From: Litoditis marina
Taxonomy: Eukaryota; Nematoda; Chromadorea; Rhabditida; Rhabditidae
Direction: 5' to 3'
Assembly (NCBI GenBank): GCA_964036275.1
Contig: OZ038440.1
Location: 6,051,690 to 6,115,689, forward strand
Length of the DNA: 64,000 nucleotides
Shown: in pieces, positions 1 through 12,477 of the stretch
Position numbering within the stretch: the first letter of the stretch is position 1
Layout of the letters: each line of letters begins with the position of its first letter
Translations under genes and position numbers: made by a program
Notes under the pieces: generated by a model
Seen by the model: the letters and a program-made list of their open reading frames with translations, nothing else
Told to the model about the DNA's origin: nothing
Database searches by the model: none

Positions 1-673
1 TAGGGAAATGTGTATGAAAATCTATTTGCAAATCGGGGCGCGTACCGATTATCAAACTACAACGAGTATTTGGTTACTTCCTATACCTGAATGATAGAGA
101 TTTTATGCTTCCAAGTCTTTTCTTTTTCAATTCGTTTTTTCGATATGAGTGACTCTCTGCTCCTCCTACTCTGTAAACGTAATTTACCGTCGTTGGTTTC
201 GGCTGCGAACATTTATAATCCAAAACTGATGCTCACAGCTCTCGAAGAAGGACGATTATGTTTACCAATCCCGTGTCAACGGTCCTTTAAACTGCAATTG
301 AAAAATGTATTGCGGTTTGAGGGACTGAAGCGTTGCGATTGGACCACATAATCGTCCTTCTTTAAAAACTACTCGACGAGTCTTCCTGTCCCTGAATATC
401 CGGGGTTTGCTCCTCCCAGATGATGCTATATACGTGTTATTGTACTAAACGGTCGATTCTTGAGGATCAAACTGAACAAAAACAAGTAGTTGATGATAGC
501 CTACGCGTTCGAATGCCACACCACTGGGCAACTTTGCACTATAGTTCAATCTCAATTTCAAATCTGATACCGTCAAACTCGCTTTTCTGAACACTCTTTT
601 TGCGCATGTACTTTCGAGTCTTTGATAAAATGAACAGAACAGGATAGCACTACTTTATTGACTCTAAAAGGGA
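1..673. other. Intergenic, 3' of the sri gene; one MITE
   Basis: I see no gene here. Bases 245-366 hold a family A MITE. Bases 50-64 carry the dispersed motif ATCAAACTACAAC. An AATAAA on the minus strand at 654-659 is the likely polyadenylation signal of the sri gene that ends at 674. Confidence 0.7.
245..366. mobile_element. Family A MITE (palindromic, TTAA-flanked), copy 1
   Basis: A near-perfect palindrome: GAAGGACGATTATGT at the left and ACATAATCGTCCTTC at the right, with an inner inverted pair around CTTTAAACTGCAATTG. It has no coding capacity. Other copies are near 3,458, 6,464, 13,375, 24,778, 26,327, 36,186 (partial), 41,560, 42,800, 47,092, 52,229 and 58,618. Most ends abut TTAA, which suggests a TTAA-targeting (piggyBac-like) transposase acting in trans. 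That assignment is inference. Confidence 0.85.
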
Positions 674-3600
674 TCAAACATGATGTGAACCGTTTTTCTG
701 CTGTGTTGGTCGAAGAACGAGAGAGACAGCCGGAACAGTTCTGAAAACGACAGGTCTCCACCTGGTTATGATGGCTCGGAAACATTTTGTTCGGAAAATG
801 AGAATGAGAGCGCTCAGAGAAGAATGGTTGCTAATCGGAATGAAAAGCATCTCCAGGACATCTGAAATCCAAATAAAATTAGTGTATTATAGATGATTCG
901 CAAACACATCCAGAACTGATAACACTGGCTCGAATTATGCACAATGTGCGGTTTTTCCCCCCGGCTAAGTCGTAAGAGTCAATATGGTGAAATGAACAGT
1001 TGGGTTGTTATTTCTGAACTTCTTTGTAGCGTGAAATACTACAAATAACTTACGATTTCTATCCATTCTCAGCCAAGATGTACTCAACGCTATGTTCATG
1101 GCAATAATGGGAATCACAACTGTCAGAAAAGGCAGGAGCGCCTGAAAAATGTCATGTTTTTGAGATGAATTTTTTTACAACTGCCTAAAACTCGATATTA
1201 CAAAAACAATAGCTGTTTTTGACTACGACAAAATAATATATGTCTCCCTCAGAAATTTAAGCAATACATGTACGACAATGAAGTATTTGCAGAAATGGAG
1301 AATCAGTATAGTTCGCACATTTCCCAACTGGACTTGGGCAGCTTGCCAATGAAATTTCAAGGCAGTTTTTGAACATGTTGAAATACTTCAAAACAATAGA
1401 AATTTATGTGAAGGGTAAATCCCCCTCAGTTGTAATTCGTATTCAGGAAAATTTTCTGTAAAATATATGTTTTTTTCTTCCGAAGTCTTTGGCACGCTGC
1501 CAACGAGTCCAGTTGGGAAATGTGAGCACTATATTAAACTAGGCTACTTGCAAATATACTTTTCTCGTTTTCCAATCTGTTTCACCTTTCTTCTCAATCT
1601 GTGTTGTGATAGTTGCAGTTACCTGAAAAATCAGAGTGTTCAGCCAGAAACTGTCTCGGTTGGCGCTGTAAACGCCGGACAATATACTTTTTCGGATGCG
1701 ATATAGTGAATAGTAGGAATGCAATATCAGAACCGACACAAATGCAGCACCAATTACCTAAAAATGAACATAATACAACTAACAGAAAAATACAATATTA
1801 CGTGCAGAACATAGACAAATATGACAATTGCCATTTAATTCTCCGAGGGTTCTGTGACATGTTTCTTGTTTTGTGGAAGTTTGACTACAAGGGCACTGGA
1901 TCCGTTTTGGTTTTGGTTTCAAGGTACGTAACAAGAGGATTTCCGCTATCTACGGCACTTTGGCAAACATTACATGTAATTACTACCGTTATCGTCGATT
2001 ATTTTGCTATGGTTAGAGGAATGTGCTCAGTAGGAGGGAGATGTACTCAAAAATCGTTTCAAAGTTCAAGGGGGTCGAAATGATTTTTGAGTACATCTTT
2101 TACTGAGCACATTCATATAACTATAACATCCAAAACGTCCCAGTGCCACAACGTATTTTGTTCAAATAAATAACCTGATATATTTTGCTATGCTCCGGAA
2201 AACTAACCACTGCCACAGGTATGAACTTGAACAACAGTAGAATCGTTCGGTTTCTTCTAGCGTCCACGTACATCACCCCTTTCTTTTCCAGTAACGCACT
2301 TGCGAATGGATAACGCTGGAAAAAGAGCTTTACGAACATCGTTATACTAGAAGTAAATTGAATAGTCACGGAAAGTTAGCATTCTAATGAGGAATCGTGC
2401 ACGTTCTCATCGCACGTTTCTGAGTTCTGCTGTGTTCAACATGTTACACGTGACTGTGCAATTGACTAACAGTATAGTTGGACGATAACTGCGAACTGTA
2501 GATTTTTCCAGTAGGTGCTCCGATTAATTCGAATTGTCATTTCTTGGATGGGTTTTAACGTTTTTGTCGCATTTTGTACCAATTTTCACCTCTGAGAACT
2601 GTTTTATGGGATGACATCTGTGTGGGAACAGTGAACAATAGACTGAGATTCATGAAATTCTATATGATCTTGTTATCTATCAAGATATCAAGTCAGTTGT
2701 AAATTAATGGATAACCTTCAAATTAATAGATATTGATTGAAAAACTCACCCTGGGAATTATTCTCGCGGCCACTTGTAGAGTGACCCCGCTCGAAGCGGC
2801 CAGAAGGTTGAATGGCAATATGATCAAGCAAGCGACAACCACCAGAAGTATTCTAAAATCACGGCCACTTACATTTACTTTCTTAACACAAATAGTTCAT
2901 ACTACTTTGTTTCCCATTATCATCACAACTCAAATTTTGTCATATTCCGTTGCGGGTTCTTTTACAGACCAGCAGAGACACTATTCTAAGTTTTGACTGC
3001 CAATCTGCGATTGAATTTATAATTACCTTGTAATTACAGTATCAAAACATTTTTTGTTGATAAAAGTGAGTCATAATTCGCACTTTTTATCATTATATGG
3101 CCTCAACTTCACCACCTCTTTAACAATGTATAATCATAGTCTAGTCAATGAACAGTAGCCTTTAACGAGAAAAATGTGTGATACAGAGGAGAACATTTAT
3201 AGGATCCCTCCTAGCCAGAATAGGATTGAAAAATTAGGAGGTAATACCTGGATACATTATTGGCATGTTGAGCCTGAATAGACTACTAACTAGGTTAGAT
3301 TTTATATTTTAGATAACTTCCCAACCTGTAGGGCGTTTTACTGAGTTTATAAGGAGAGTCGGGTAGTTGTGTAACTTGGTGTCGGTAAATGAAGCAGAAC
3401 ACCATGGCAGTTAGAAACATCGTTGCCAGTACCAACAGAAACAGCTGGAATTCACATGTTAAAGAAGGACGGTTATGTGGTCCAATCGCAACGCTTCAGT
3501 CCTTTAAACTGCAATACATTTTTCAATTGCAGTTTGAAGGACGGCTGACACGAGATTGGTCCGCAAAATCGTCCTTCTTTAACCTGTTAAAAGGCATACA

Positions 3601-5219
3601 GTTCACGAAATGACTGACCGTTAACCACTTATGTCATTATTTGTGCCTAAACACGTTGATTGATTGATTTATTTACTTGCAAGCATGTGATATACAAGAG
3701 GAGAAAATAAAACTTTTTTTTTCATACGTTATATAACCGAACATGTCTGGCTACGTCATGTAAGTACAGCGTGTATTGCTCAGTTCGAATCTCATCTATT
3801 ATATGAAAGAAAAAGTGGTCTCCGATGTTCTTTGAGAGGAGCAATTCGACTCTGGTAAATTTAGATTATCATTTGCTCTGAAAAATTGGATCGAATCTGA
3901 GAAAAGTTGACGATTTTTTTTCCAAATCATCGTTTCAGTTTAAGCTCGATACGCGCCGTAGTTCACGAATTCGCACCGAAAGCAATGGGATTAAACTAAG
4001 AACCCAGCAAGATTGAGCAACAGGCCGTATATGGCCCGCTTTGGGCAGAGTGAACTCTATCTCGCGAACACCTCAATTGCTGACCATGAGGTACGATCCA
4101 TTGATAAAATTGAGAGGGCCCAGACAATACATGCCAATGTCAACGACAGGTACGGGGGTCATCAGAATGGACAGAAAGAGATCAAATAGCCCGGAGGTTA
4201 CCTGAAAGATCACTATTTTGGTTATTTCTTAATTTAAACCAAAACACAAGATATATTATGAAAAAAAACTAGATTTTTACCGTGATTCTCGTGAACTGAA
4301 CTTAGCCACTTACTTGCAATCCAAGTAGGTAGTATTTGTACACTTGCATAGCTTTGGAGCTCTTCTTCAAAATGAGATAAATAGTGAATACATTCATCAT
4401 TGCAGTGCAAATACCGAAGATCTTAAACAAGTTGTCATTCGCGGAATGAGATTACTAGTTTTTCAACGTGGAAACCCACCCGATGGAACACATTTGATTT
4501 TTGGGAGATTGTATATACTCCGTTTCACCAATCGATAACTTTCTACAGTAATCTTTCGAATATTCAAGGGCATTTATCTAACCAGCAAACAGACTTTTAG
4601 ATTCATCGTTTTCTGTGATTGTAGTAACCAATGGGAAAAACTAAATCACCAAGTTTGAACTATTTACGATACCTACAAGATACAGAAAATTTACTTGAAA
4701 GATTTTTAGTTTTACGGTAGAGGGCTGTTCTTGCGTGAAACAGACTATATATCTATGTCTCATTCAATATTCCAGAAACTGCTTATAGGGCATGACGAAT
4801 TTATAAAATATCCGCCTCACATGAGACTCGAACCAGGTCCCAAAAGAATAAAAGGCGCGGACGCTCATCACTACACCTAGAAAGTCTACCTTGTTGACAA
4901 ATCGTATGTGTGTGTTTTCACACAGCACAAAAGGGAGATATACAGTATACCTCCGCCTTTCTCTGAGCGACAACTATAAACTCTGCTTACTAAACCATTT
5001 TTGGTTTTTTGATCAGAGCTAAGGTTTGATCGGTCAGAGAAGAGGATAATATCAAATGTTCGCCAAATTCCCTTCTACAAATAATTTTTATTTAGCTGAC
5101 TTTATTGAGAAAGTTTGATAGAGTTGTATTAAATTTACCTGCATTATTCGGACAAGAATCCAATTTGGTTCTAGGGTGAAATCGTCTGGCTCTGGCAGCG
5201 CTCGAATACTGTCTAACAT
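674..5219 (-). CDS. Serpentine chemoreceptor, class Sri-like (7TM)
   Basis: Nine exons (minus): 5219-5139, 4421-4314, 4201-4085, 3444-3326, 2852-2750, 2315-2211, 1757-1623, 1141-1054, 861-674. They join in phase to a 347-residue protein. It starts MLDSIRALPEPDDF and has seven hydrophobic stretches. Family-like features are KSSKAMQVYKYYLLGLQ after TM1, FIYRHQ after TM3, RYPFASALLE in the second extracellular loop, and a TM7 exon ending before a basic, serine-poor tail. This fits the nematode Srh/Sri group of chemosensory GPCRs in sensory cilia; ligand unknown. An acceptor (TACTCTCAG) lies one base before the ATG, so the transcript may be trans-spliced or have a 5' UTR intron. The introns hold MITEs of families A, B and D. 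Sri rather than Srh is my best reading and was not tested by alignment. Confidence 0.9.
2020..2180. mobile_element. Family D foldback element, short derivative
   Basis: The arms GAATGTGCTCAGTA...GATGTACTCAAAAAT and ATTTTTGAGTACATCTTTTACTGAGCACATTC flank a short loop. The following bases to about 2,180 (TTTTGTTCAAATAAATAACCT) also match sequence next to the longer copy at 35,209-35,580. This is an internally deleted copy in the intron between receptor exons 6 and 7. Confidence 0.75.
2345..2476. mobile_element. Family B MITE (TA-flanked), copy 1
   Basis: Terminal inverted repeats of about 27 bp start ACTAGAAGTAAATTGAATAG and end CAATTGACTAACAGT, flanked by TA. The interior contains TTGCACGTTTCTGAGTTCTGCTGTGTT. 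The TA flank suggests a Tc1/mariner-type mobiliser. Other copies: about 6312-6430, 26498-26640, 28474-28590, 29595-29725, 38750-38880, 39133-39268, 54035-54148, 55590-55720 and 58138-58275. Confidence 0.8.
3458..3586. mobile_element. Family A MITE, copy 2 (in sri intron)
   Basis: TTAAAGAAGGACGGTTATGTGG at the left, CGTCCTTCTTTAA at the right. It lies in the intron whose acceptor (GAATTCCAG, exon ending at 3444 on the minus strand) is only about 14 bases from the element. Confidence 0.85.
4757..4978 (-). mobile_element. tRNA-derived SINE-like element
   Basis: On the minus strand the element has a head (TTGTCGCTCAGAGAAAGGCGG, then ATACTGTATATCTCCC), a box A-like stretch and a box B-like GGTTCGAGTCTC, ending in GGATATTTTATAAATT. 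The 57.6 kb copy is the closest relative. The A/B-box arrangement is that of a Pol III promoter from a tRNA. Confidence 0.65.
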
Positions 5220-6008
5220 TCTGAGAGTAAATGAAATGACAAATTGAACCTTATAAGACCGCCGGAAGAAATATAAGGATTTGCTGATCCATAGTTTTCT
5301 CATAGTAGTCATAGTTTCGTTTTATTAAGTTCAAGATAGTATTTAGGACAGTGAACATGAATTTTCAATCAATATTCGGAGAAGAAGGTATGAAAAAAGA
5401 ACGGCCGCCAGAAAACCAATTCTGACATTCTTCTCTTGAACAAATCCAACGAACATAAATGAGCGAGGAAGTACTACCACCTGAGCGTAGGATCCTATAG
5501 AAATTACCTGACATATGAAGTGGGATAGTTATGTAATCACTTTAACCCAACCTATCATTAGATGAAGAACATGTCCCAGACTCTAATGATAATTAGTGTT
5601 TGTTTCAAATGGGGGACTAAGTGCCTTATTCTACGTGATTCAGACCTACATAAAAGCATCCGCCTTAGACACTGAGATTCGAGAAGATGGGGAAATTGTT
5701 AAGTGACTTTATTCTATTTCTACTACTCGTAATGCTCGAACAGTACTCGTAATGCTCAGGTTTGCGGTTCAATACTTCTCGATTACGATTGTGTCACATG
5801 CCAAATAATCAATGAAATGATAGTATTGTATTTAGGCGTTTTTATTTTTATTCGGCGTCGAACAGTGCGATAGGGAACGGAATGTCAACGAAAACAAACA
5901 CATCTTCGGAACAAACTCATTTCACTTTCTTTGTACGTTTGAGATAGTATACAAACTAAATGCATAAGCACTGTACTAGAAGTCGTAAGGTAATCCTGGA
6001 TTGCCTTA

Positions 6009-6117
<109 letters not shown>

Positions 6118-6463
6118 CTCTAGATGTGTCATCATATTCCAAGAAGGAGTATATTGTGAGAGCTACCCCCGCGCCGAGCGAAACGTCACGAAAAGCGATT
6201 ACAAAAGGACCAGGAAAGAAGACTCCAGGCCAAGACCGTTTCCATGACACGTTTCATACCATTCTATTGTTTTGTTAAATAAACGTTGTTCCCACTTGCC
6301 GTCCCTTCAATTGAACAGTCACGTGAAGTTAACATTCTAACGAGGCATCGTGCACTTTGTCACTGCACGTTTCTAAGTTCTGCTGTGTTTAACATATTTC
6401 ACGTGTCTGTGTAATTAACTAACAGTATAGGAGCGCGTATGAGAAACTATGCAAATTAAAAAC

Positions 6464-6608
6464 ATTAAAGAAGGACGATTATGTGGACCGATGTGGAAAA
6501 AAAAGATTATGTGGTCAACGGTCCTTCAAACTGAAATTGAACAATCTATTGCAGTTTAAAGGACTGACTCGTTGGAATTGGCCTACATATTCGTCCTTCT
6601 TTAATCAC
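6464..6608. mobile_element. Family A MITE, copy 3
   Basis: Bounded by TTAAAGAAGGACG and CGTCCTTCTTTAA. The left arm carries an internal duplication (ATGTGGACCGATGTGG), so it is longer than other copies. Confidence 0.85.
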
Positions 6609-6899
6609 GGTTCCTTTGGTGTGAAAAATTGTAAGTGGAATCTCTAGTAATTACTCGATGAGCTCTCGTGTTGAGAAGGTTTCAGCGAAACTCACGCAAG
6701 CAGAAGATTCGGAGAATATTTGCATGTGAATTGAAATGCAATTAGTTTGATATTTCCCTGAACCTATAACAGTGACGGAAAATAAACTTTATGTTTCGAA
6801 AGAATGATATTTTCACAACACCAACCAAATGTAACGCCGTATGTACAGTATGTATAGCCCAATATCAGGGAATTGTGAAAGTGATACTTTTTGGTATCC

Positions 6900-8777
6900 T
6901 CAATACATCATCTCTGTGATGTATTCGGAGAGAACGGTTTCGGGTTGATCACCAATTGGTTCCGCTCCCAGTGGAACCGAACAGTCCATCGAGTGGTTAG
7001 TAGAGACGTCGGCGGGGTAAATAGAGACCACACTGAAATGTCTGAATTTATTGATTGTAGTGAAAATCTCGTTCAGATTTTATTTTGTATTGGTTAAAAG
7101 ACTGAGGGTTCATTGCGTTAGCTCATACCATGATGTCTTATAGATTGAATTGGCGCATTAGGTCGAGGTGAATCGACGATCAGATTTTCTTTACAAAAAA
7201 TTAAAACGTAATACGAAGACAAACAAGAATGAAAACTGCCTGAGACATGAATACCTCTTTGGTAGTTTTGGATAGTCGAGAAAATAGACCTCGGTCAGAG
7301 ATTCCAACTGGTACTGGGAAGGGATTCTCACAGGATAGTATTCATCTGTAAACAGAACACTAATGGTATCACACATTTTTTCTATAATCTTCAAAAATAG
7401 TACTACTTAACCTGTTCGAAATGTGGAAGGACGACAAGATATTTACGGAAATGCTTCGTGTAAATTGTTGTCACGCGGACTACACGTGAAATAGAGATTT
7501 CCCGCGATAGCAAACTCTGTATTTCTATCACTTTGGAGTTCACAGATTAGTGTCAGTTTCAGGTGTTTTGCTTGACCCTCAAGCCGCAGGTCGTCGAATT
7601 CAGTGCTACGATTCACATAAATGAAGCCAGAAACCCAACATTGAGATAATGCTGAGTGACCTACGTGATTCCTGCTCCATCTCAACATTCTGGTACTCCG
7701 AATGAACTGGAGGTTCTGGTGCTCTGAAAAGAGTTTTTCAAGTGAATATCTTGGAGGTGAATCATTATGGCACCAAACATTGCCGTTTCGAAAATTTGCG
7801 ACCGGGTTAACTTATTTTGCTCAGAATATTCAAATACATCGGAAAAACTAAAAGCTGTTTTACTAAGTTAATTTTATATGGATGTGTGCGCTACTTCGAG
7901 TAATTGTTAGGTCGACTGAACGACTGCTTCCTGAAACCCTTTTCGGTTTTCAGAGAGCAACTTCGCCAATTCATTCTATCATAGTCAGTTGTGAATGAAT
8001 TGACTGACTTGCTCTCTGAGCCTGGTATGAGTCTTATAAAGCATTCCAGATTGACTTACAGATCTGACACAGAGGGATCTCGGTTTGTTTCTGGCGCCAG
8101 TGATGGAAGATACACAGACATGTTAGACAAATCCCATGGGGTTTCTGAAAAGGGAAGTAATTTATTCACAGTTGAAGCAAGCTTGGTAGATCTAAAGGCC
8201 CTTATAATGAACCTCCCTGACTCTTATTAGCAAATCTGCGTTCTCCCCAAACGTATGCTATTTTCTATTCTCACAACCCGTCGAATTGTGTGGCCCAAAA
8301 TGGTGTGAAAAACGGGGAACGCGCGCTATTTTGTTGGAGAAAAAATGAAACATAACTCTTACACAATAAGAGATTGATACCTACCTGTATATAGCTTGTG
8401 GCTTGGATTGAATGTATCTCCATCAGAATTTAGGTTTACCAGAGGTCGCGGATCTGTCTGTTAACAAAAGTAACAATTAAAACATGGATAATTCTTTTAA
8501 CAAGGTTTTTATACTCGAGTTTCGAATGAAGTTGGCTCAATCGAGTCGTTTTCATTAATTAATAAGATGAATCGAGCTTCCATGTGGCAGTTTGGATTAC
8601 TCACCACAAAAAAAACGAAATGTCTCAGAATACAAGCCTGGAAATGTTCTGAGCCATAGCATAATATTATAAATTCCAGTTTAGAATATAAAAAAGTTGA
8701 AACATTACTTCAAGCTGATCGAGCGAGCAGGCTTCCAGTTGCTTATCAATTGACACCGACGATTTAATTCCATTCAT
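6900..8777 (-). CDS. Uncharacterised acidic protein, 179 residues
   Basis: Six exons (minus): 8777-8709, 8457-8385, 8144-8060, 7723-7635, 7345-7255, 7032-6900. All junctions use GT-AG and all phases close (540 nt with stop). The protein starts MNGIKSSVSIDKQLEACSLD and ends SEYITEMMY. It is rich in S, P, E and D, with no membrane segment, signal peptide or zinc-finger pattern, and looks largely disordered apart from a more ordered part near LTEVYFLDYPKLPK (about residues 121-135). I do not recognise a family. TTTTTCAG lies two bases before the ATG, a typical spliced-leader acceptor position. The intron after exon 4 is unusual: it is read through by a long open frame in another phase (7443 to about 7730). 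A transcriptional or signalling adaptor is possible, but nothing in the sequence shows it. Confidence 0.75.
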
Positions 8778-9946
8778 TTCTGAAAAATACCAAATGCTTC
8801 ATAATGAATAAGGTAATTTGAGATTGTTGGTTGTGAAACGAAGAGTGATAATAATATACCGTTAACTGTCAACTGAATGGGAATGAGTATTTGGATAACT
8901 CAAAAGAAATTCATGTTCATGATTCATGAAAGAAGTGATTTTCATGGCGTTTGAACTGAACGCACGGGAACTGTACATAGATACATAGCGAATTTTATGA
9001 TTACTCATCAAAACCGCTGTGCTCGGTCAGGGTTTTTTCTCAAGTTTTATTATGACCGTTTGAATTTGTTCGCACTCTATATTTGCCATCGAATTTTTCG
9101 ATTACTGTAAGTGGTAACACTTTATTAACACTTATTATTATCAGAAGTACAGTACTGACATTATCTAGAAGAAAAAGTAGAATTAAACACAAAATGACTG
9201 ACCAAGTTATAATAGAACAAAGAGAGAAAGAGATATCAACCACCAATTATGGCACAAACTCCATAAATGAAGAGAAAGTTTCATGAACGAACTGAACGTG
9301 TTTCCGTCCGTTTACGGTTGACGGGATGACGGGTGAATCGAGAAGTTCGTTTAACGCGTTACAACACGATAATTTCGTGAACGGCAACCAGCTTTAAAAT
9401 ATGCAACCAACAATTTTGAACATCTATAATTTTTGTCGCGTTTCACCAAATATTCGATTCTACCTAAACTATGGACTTGTATGTACTTTGTGATGATCAA
9501 AGTAGATTCGTGCAAAACAGCTTTTTATTATTTATAATAATACTTTCTCTGGCCATCATGATTTTGTTTAAAAAAACTAAACCGTACATACATGAATTCA
9601 TCTTTACACAGAAGTAAAAAAGGTGCTTCAAGAAAGCGGACAAACTATTTATAAAGTGAAAGACATGCAGGTGAATCATCTATTGTACTCGTCGTCAATT
9701 AAAGCAAATAATGAAAACAGTGGCTAATAATTAACTGAAAGTTTTTTTTCTATTTTCTCGCGGATGAAAAGTGTAATCGGAAATTTGGAAAAACATCCGC
9801 TGACAATAATGAAACTAACATAGTCCAGCGAAGATGAAAGGTTTTCAATGACACTCAAGCGTTCGTAACTATTCGAATCAGAAACATAACATGCAAACCA
9901 ACAACAATAAAATATTATGAACCAGGGACTTCTTATAGTATGGTTC
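8778..9946. other. Intergenic between the 179-residue gene and the Stum gene
   Basis: AT-rich sequence with no convincing exon. Short open frames at 9040-9290 and 9497-9679 have low-complexity translations and no paired splice signals. Confidence 0.6.
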
Positions 9947-12477
9947 TTATTTCTTGCCCTGTTGTTTGTGTGTTTTGACGAGTGTCTTCACATCTCTTCT
10001 GTGTAAAATGGAGTCCTTGGTGAGGGCCTCGATGGCGGCAGTAGCCACTGCCTCCTGGCGACGTTGCTGCAACGCGTCCCGATATTGCACTGAAAAAGTG
10101 TTGGTACAATGGTTTGTAGTGTGATCACGTGATCTGGTTTGCTTGCATATACACATAAGTACTCAATATTGCTTAGTCCCGATATTGTACTGGAAAGGGG
10201 TTGGAGAGATTGTAGTATGTAGTGTGATCTCGAGATGTCATTAAGTGTGTATGCATTATAAGTACTCGATATTGCACAGTATCGATATTGCTTTGCAACG
10301 GATTCGATGAGATTTGTATTGTAGTGTGTAGTGTGATCACGATTTTAGTCTGATCTGGAGTTCTGGTTTAGTTGCATATTCACATAAGTACTTAATATTG
10401 CTTAGTCCCGATATTGCCCTGAAACGAAGTTTGAGATGTTGTTGTATGTAGTCTGATTTCGAGTTGTAGTTTGGTGGATTAGACATCAGAATTGATAAAT
10501 TAGGACGAACCCGCGGCGGGATCGGGCACTACGATCACCCTACGTTTGGTGCAGCGACATATAATGCATATTCATTACAATGTAGCTAATTTGAATTTTT
10601 TTTGAACACAGTCACGATAACCAATCCGTAAAACCGAAATTCAACCGATGTTTGTAGTTCATGAGATGTTGAATTACCACAGATTTGAAAGTTTTTTTAC
10701 TGCGCCAATTGAAAGAAAAACACTAAGGTATGATTTGTTTCCGTTATTATTGTCCAACTTACTTGAGTGGATGATCAATAAGCCGCCCCAGGCAATTGAC
10801 CAGAACCAACCAACAAACAGAAACGTTATAGTGAAGAATTGAGCAATTCCAACCATCAAATTAACTGAAGCAGAGTATTATAAACAAAATTTGAAAGATT
10901 CAGTGTAGGTACTTTTTTCAATTGTGAGCTATTAAGAACATAGAAGCATTGAAAACGAGTTTTGTCGTGTAGTACTGTTCTGGTACTGTATCAACACCAT
11001 CAGAAATTTAACAACTTATCTCTTTTTCGAAAATGAAAATCTACTTTATGTCTGAACTTGTGACTGCAATAATTTTGAATGCCTAACCAATAAGTGTAAC
11101 CAGTTTCCTTCCTTCCTTCATGTTTATTCGAGGTTGTCCCATACACAAAGCGGAAAATCCGGATAATATGGTACCTGTGAAATAGAGACATATTGGATAA
11201 TTGTATACTGAATAGTTTTGAGAAGAGATATAGTCCAATATGTGTGGTTTCTACTCTGCCTGAATAACTTCCAACTCAACCGCAGCATCATCGTTTCTCA
11301 CAGTAAGTTAGTGCGAATCTTTTGTTTCTTAATTTAACCGCCACTTTTCCACGAAAAAACTGCTTTTGATATTACCTTTCTTTTCAGACCAAATAATGAT
11401 GTAAAGATAGGAAATATTCATAACTAACGGACATAAAAAAAACACAGTTCACCTGTGCCGGGAATGACAATATTCAGGAAAAGACAAAGTAGGGCCACAG
11501 GGACAGGTAGAAACGGAATAGCCTCGTGCATTGTGGTCAGATCGTTGGTCGGTAAGTTTACCTGGAATTGGTTCTCACTTCATCTCCATGCATCACGCGC
11601 ATACTAGGACTGTAAGCTTCGACCCCGATTTGGAACGAGCTTGAAATAACGCGAAGTTTCCAATTTAAGTTCACCCCGAAACTCGTGAATGGGGAAAATT
11701 CGAACACAAAGATTGTAAAACTCGAAACGAGTGTTTCAACTCGATAGGTTTGTCGGTAGTTGATTTGAGAATGCTTGCCACTGTACCTTGTCCCCGTTCT
11801 TCGGTTCCTTCTGTGTATGAGCTTCTTCCTGAGCGGCAGCAACCAGTCCACTGATGTTGAAGGCACTCGAACCTCCTCCCGTCTGCAATCACGATTATAT
11901 TCAAAAACCACATAACAGCCGTAAATGGTTCGCCGATTCCGCTGTGTTTGTAGCTTGATCCCATTGCTTTCTGGTCCAAATTCGCAAATTGTGGCTAGTA
12001 ATGAGATCAAACTACAACAAAGCCTTTCCAATTAGATGAAAATAAATTATTAGATAAGTATCCGAGACAAATTTATTACTGTACATATTATGTTGAACCT
12101 AAATTTGTTCCAAGAGCGCCATATTATTGATGGAACCACGTGGTTGCTCACCGCTCGGCCTCTGCCGCTAGCTATTCCAATAGTATGTAGATTTACGATT
12201 GTTTCCTTAAAAGCACCTAGCTTAAAGGTAAAACATAGCACAAAAAAACTGCTAGTGCTTTTGTTAGAGCACCCCCACCGTATAAGTTCGTTGAAGTAAC
12301 TAAGTTTTCAGCTAACTTTGCGAGAAAAAAAGATTAGCTCACCGCGTTCGTCTGTAGAATTCCCTCACTTCTTCCATATTCGATGATTCTCGGAATCGAC
12401 TTCTGAATCCCCGGCCAACCGCGAACTTTCTCCGCTAAATCTTTTCTTTTTGAAGAGGATTTTTGTTTTGAGGACAT
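9947..12477 (-). CDS. Stum/SPEC3-family membrane protein
   Basis: Six exons (minus): 12477-12343, 11882-11787, 11561-11453, 11174-11088, 10864-10763, 10089-9947; 672 nt with stop, 223 residues. The N-terminal 77 residues are basic then glycine/serine-rich and cytosolic in character. The conserved core follows: HEAIPFLPVPVALLC leading into TM1, the PGTGTILSGFSALC signature (about 111-124), a short cysteine/proline loop, then a second hydrophobic hairpin containing FVGWFWSIAWG (about 155-168). The C-terminus is charged. The order AIP...C...PGTGT.LSGF...GWxWSIxWG is that of the SPEC3/Stum family; Drosophila stum is needed in proprioceptive mechanosensory neurons. ATTACAG four bases before the ATG suggests trans-splicing. 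The last exon's acceptor lies inside a tandem repeat (see 10080-10445). Confidence 0.9.
10080..10445. repeat. Tandem repeat, four units of about 90-125 bp, spanning the last Stum intron/exon edge
   Basis: Each unit begins CCGATATTG and runs through TGTAGTGTGATC(T)C... to ACATAAGTACT(T/C)AATATTGCTTAGT. Units start near 10080, 10179, 10281 and 10406. The first unit overlaps the start of Stum exon 6, so on the minus strand the units present CAG-CAATATCGGGA-type junctions repeatedly. Confidence 0.75.

Noticed and set aside
3236..3261. Micro-exon between sri exons 4 and 5
   Set aside because: It has an acceptor and donor (GCTCAACATG...ATCCAG), but the flanking exons join in phase without it and its inclusion does not improve the family match.
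11558..12031. 157-codon and 102-codon minus-strand frames across 11.6-12.0 kb
   Set aside because: Shadows of Stum exon 2 and its introns. The exon in the frame TGGGSSAFNISG joins in phase to its neighbours; these do not.
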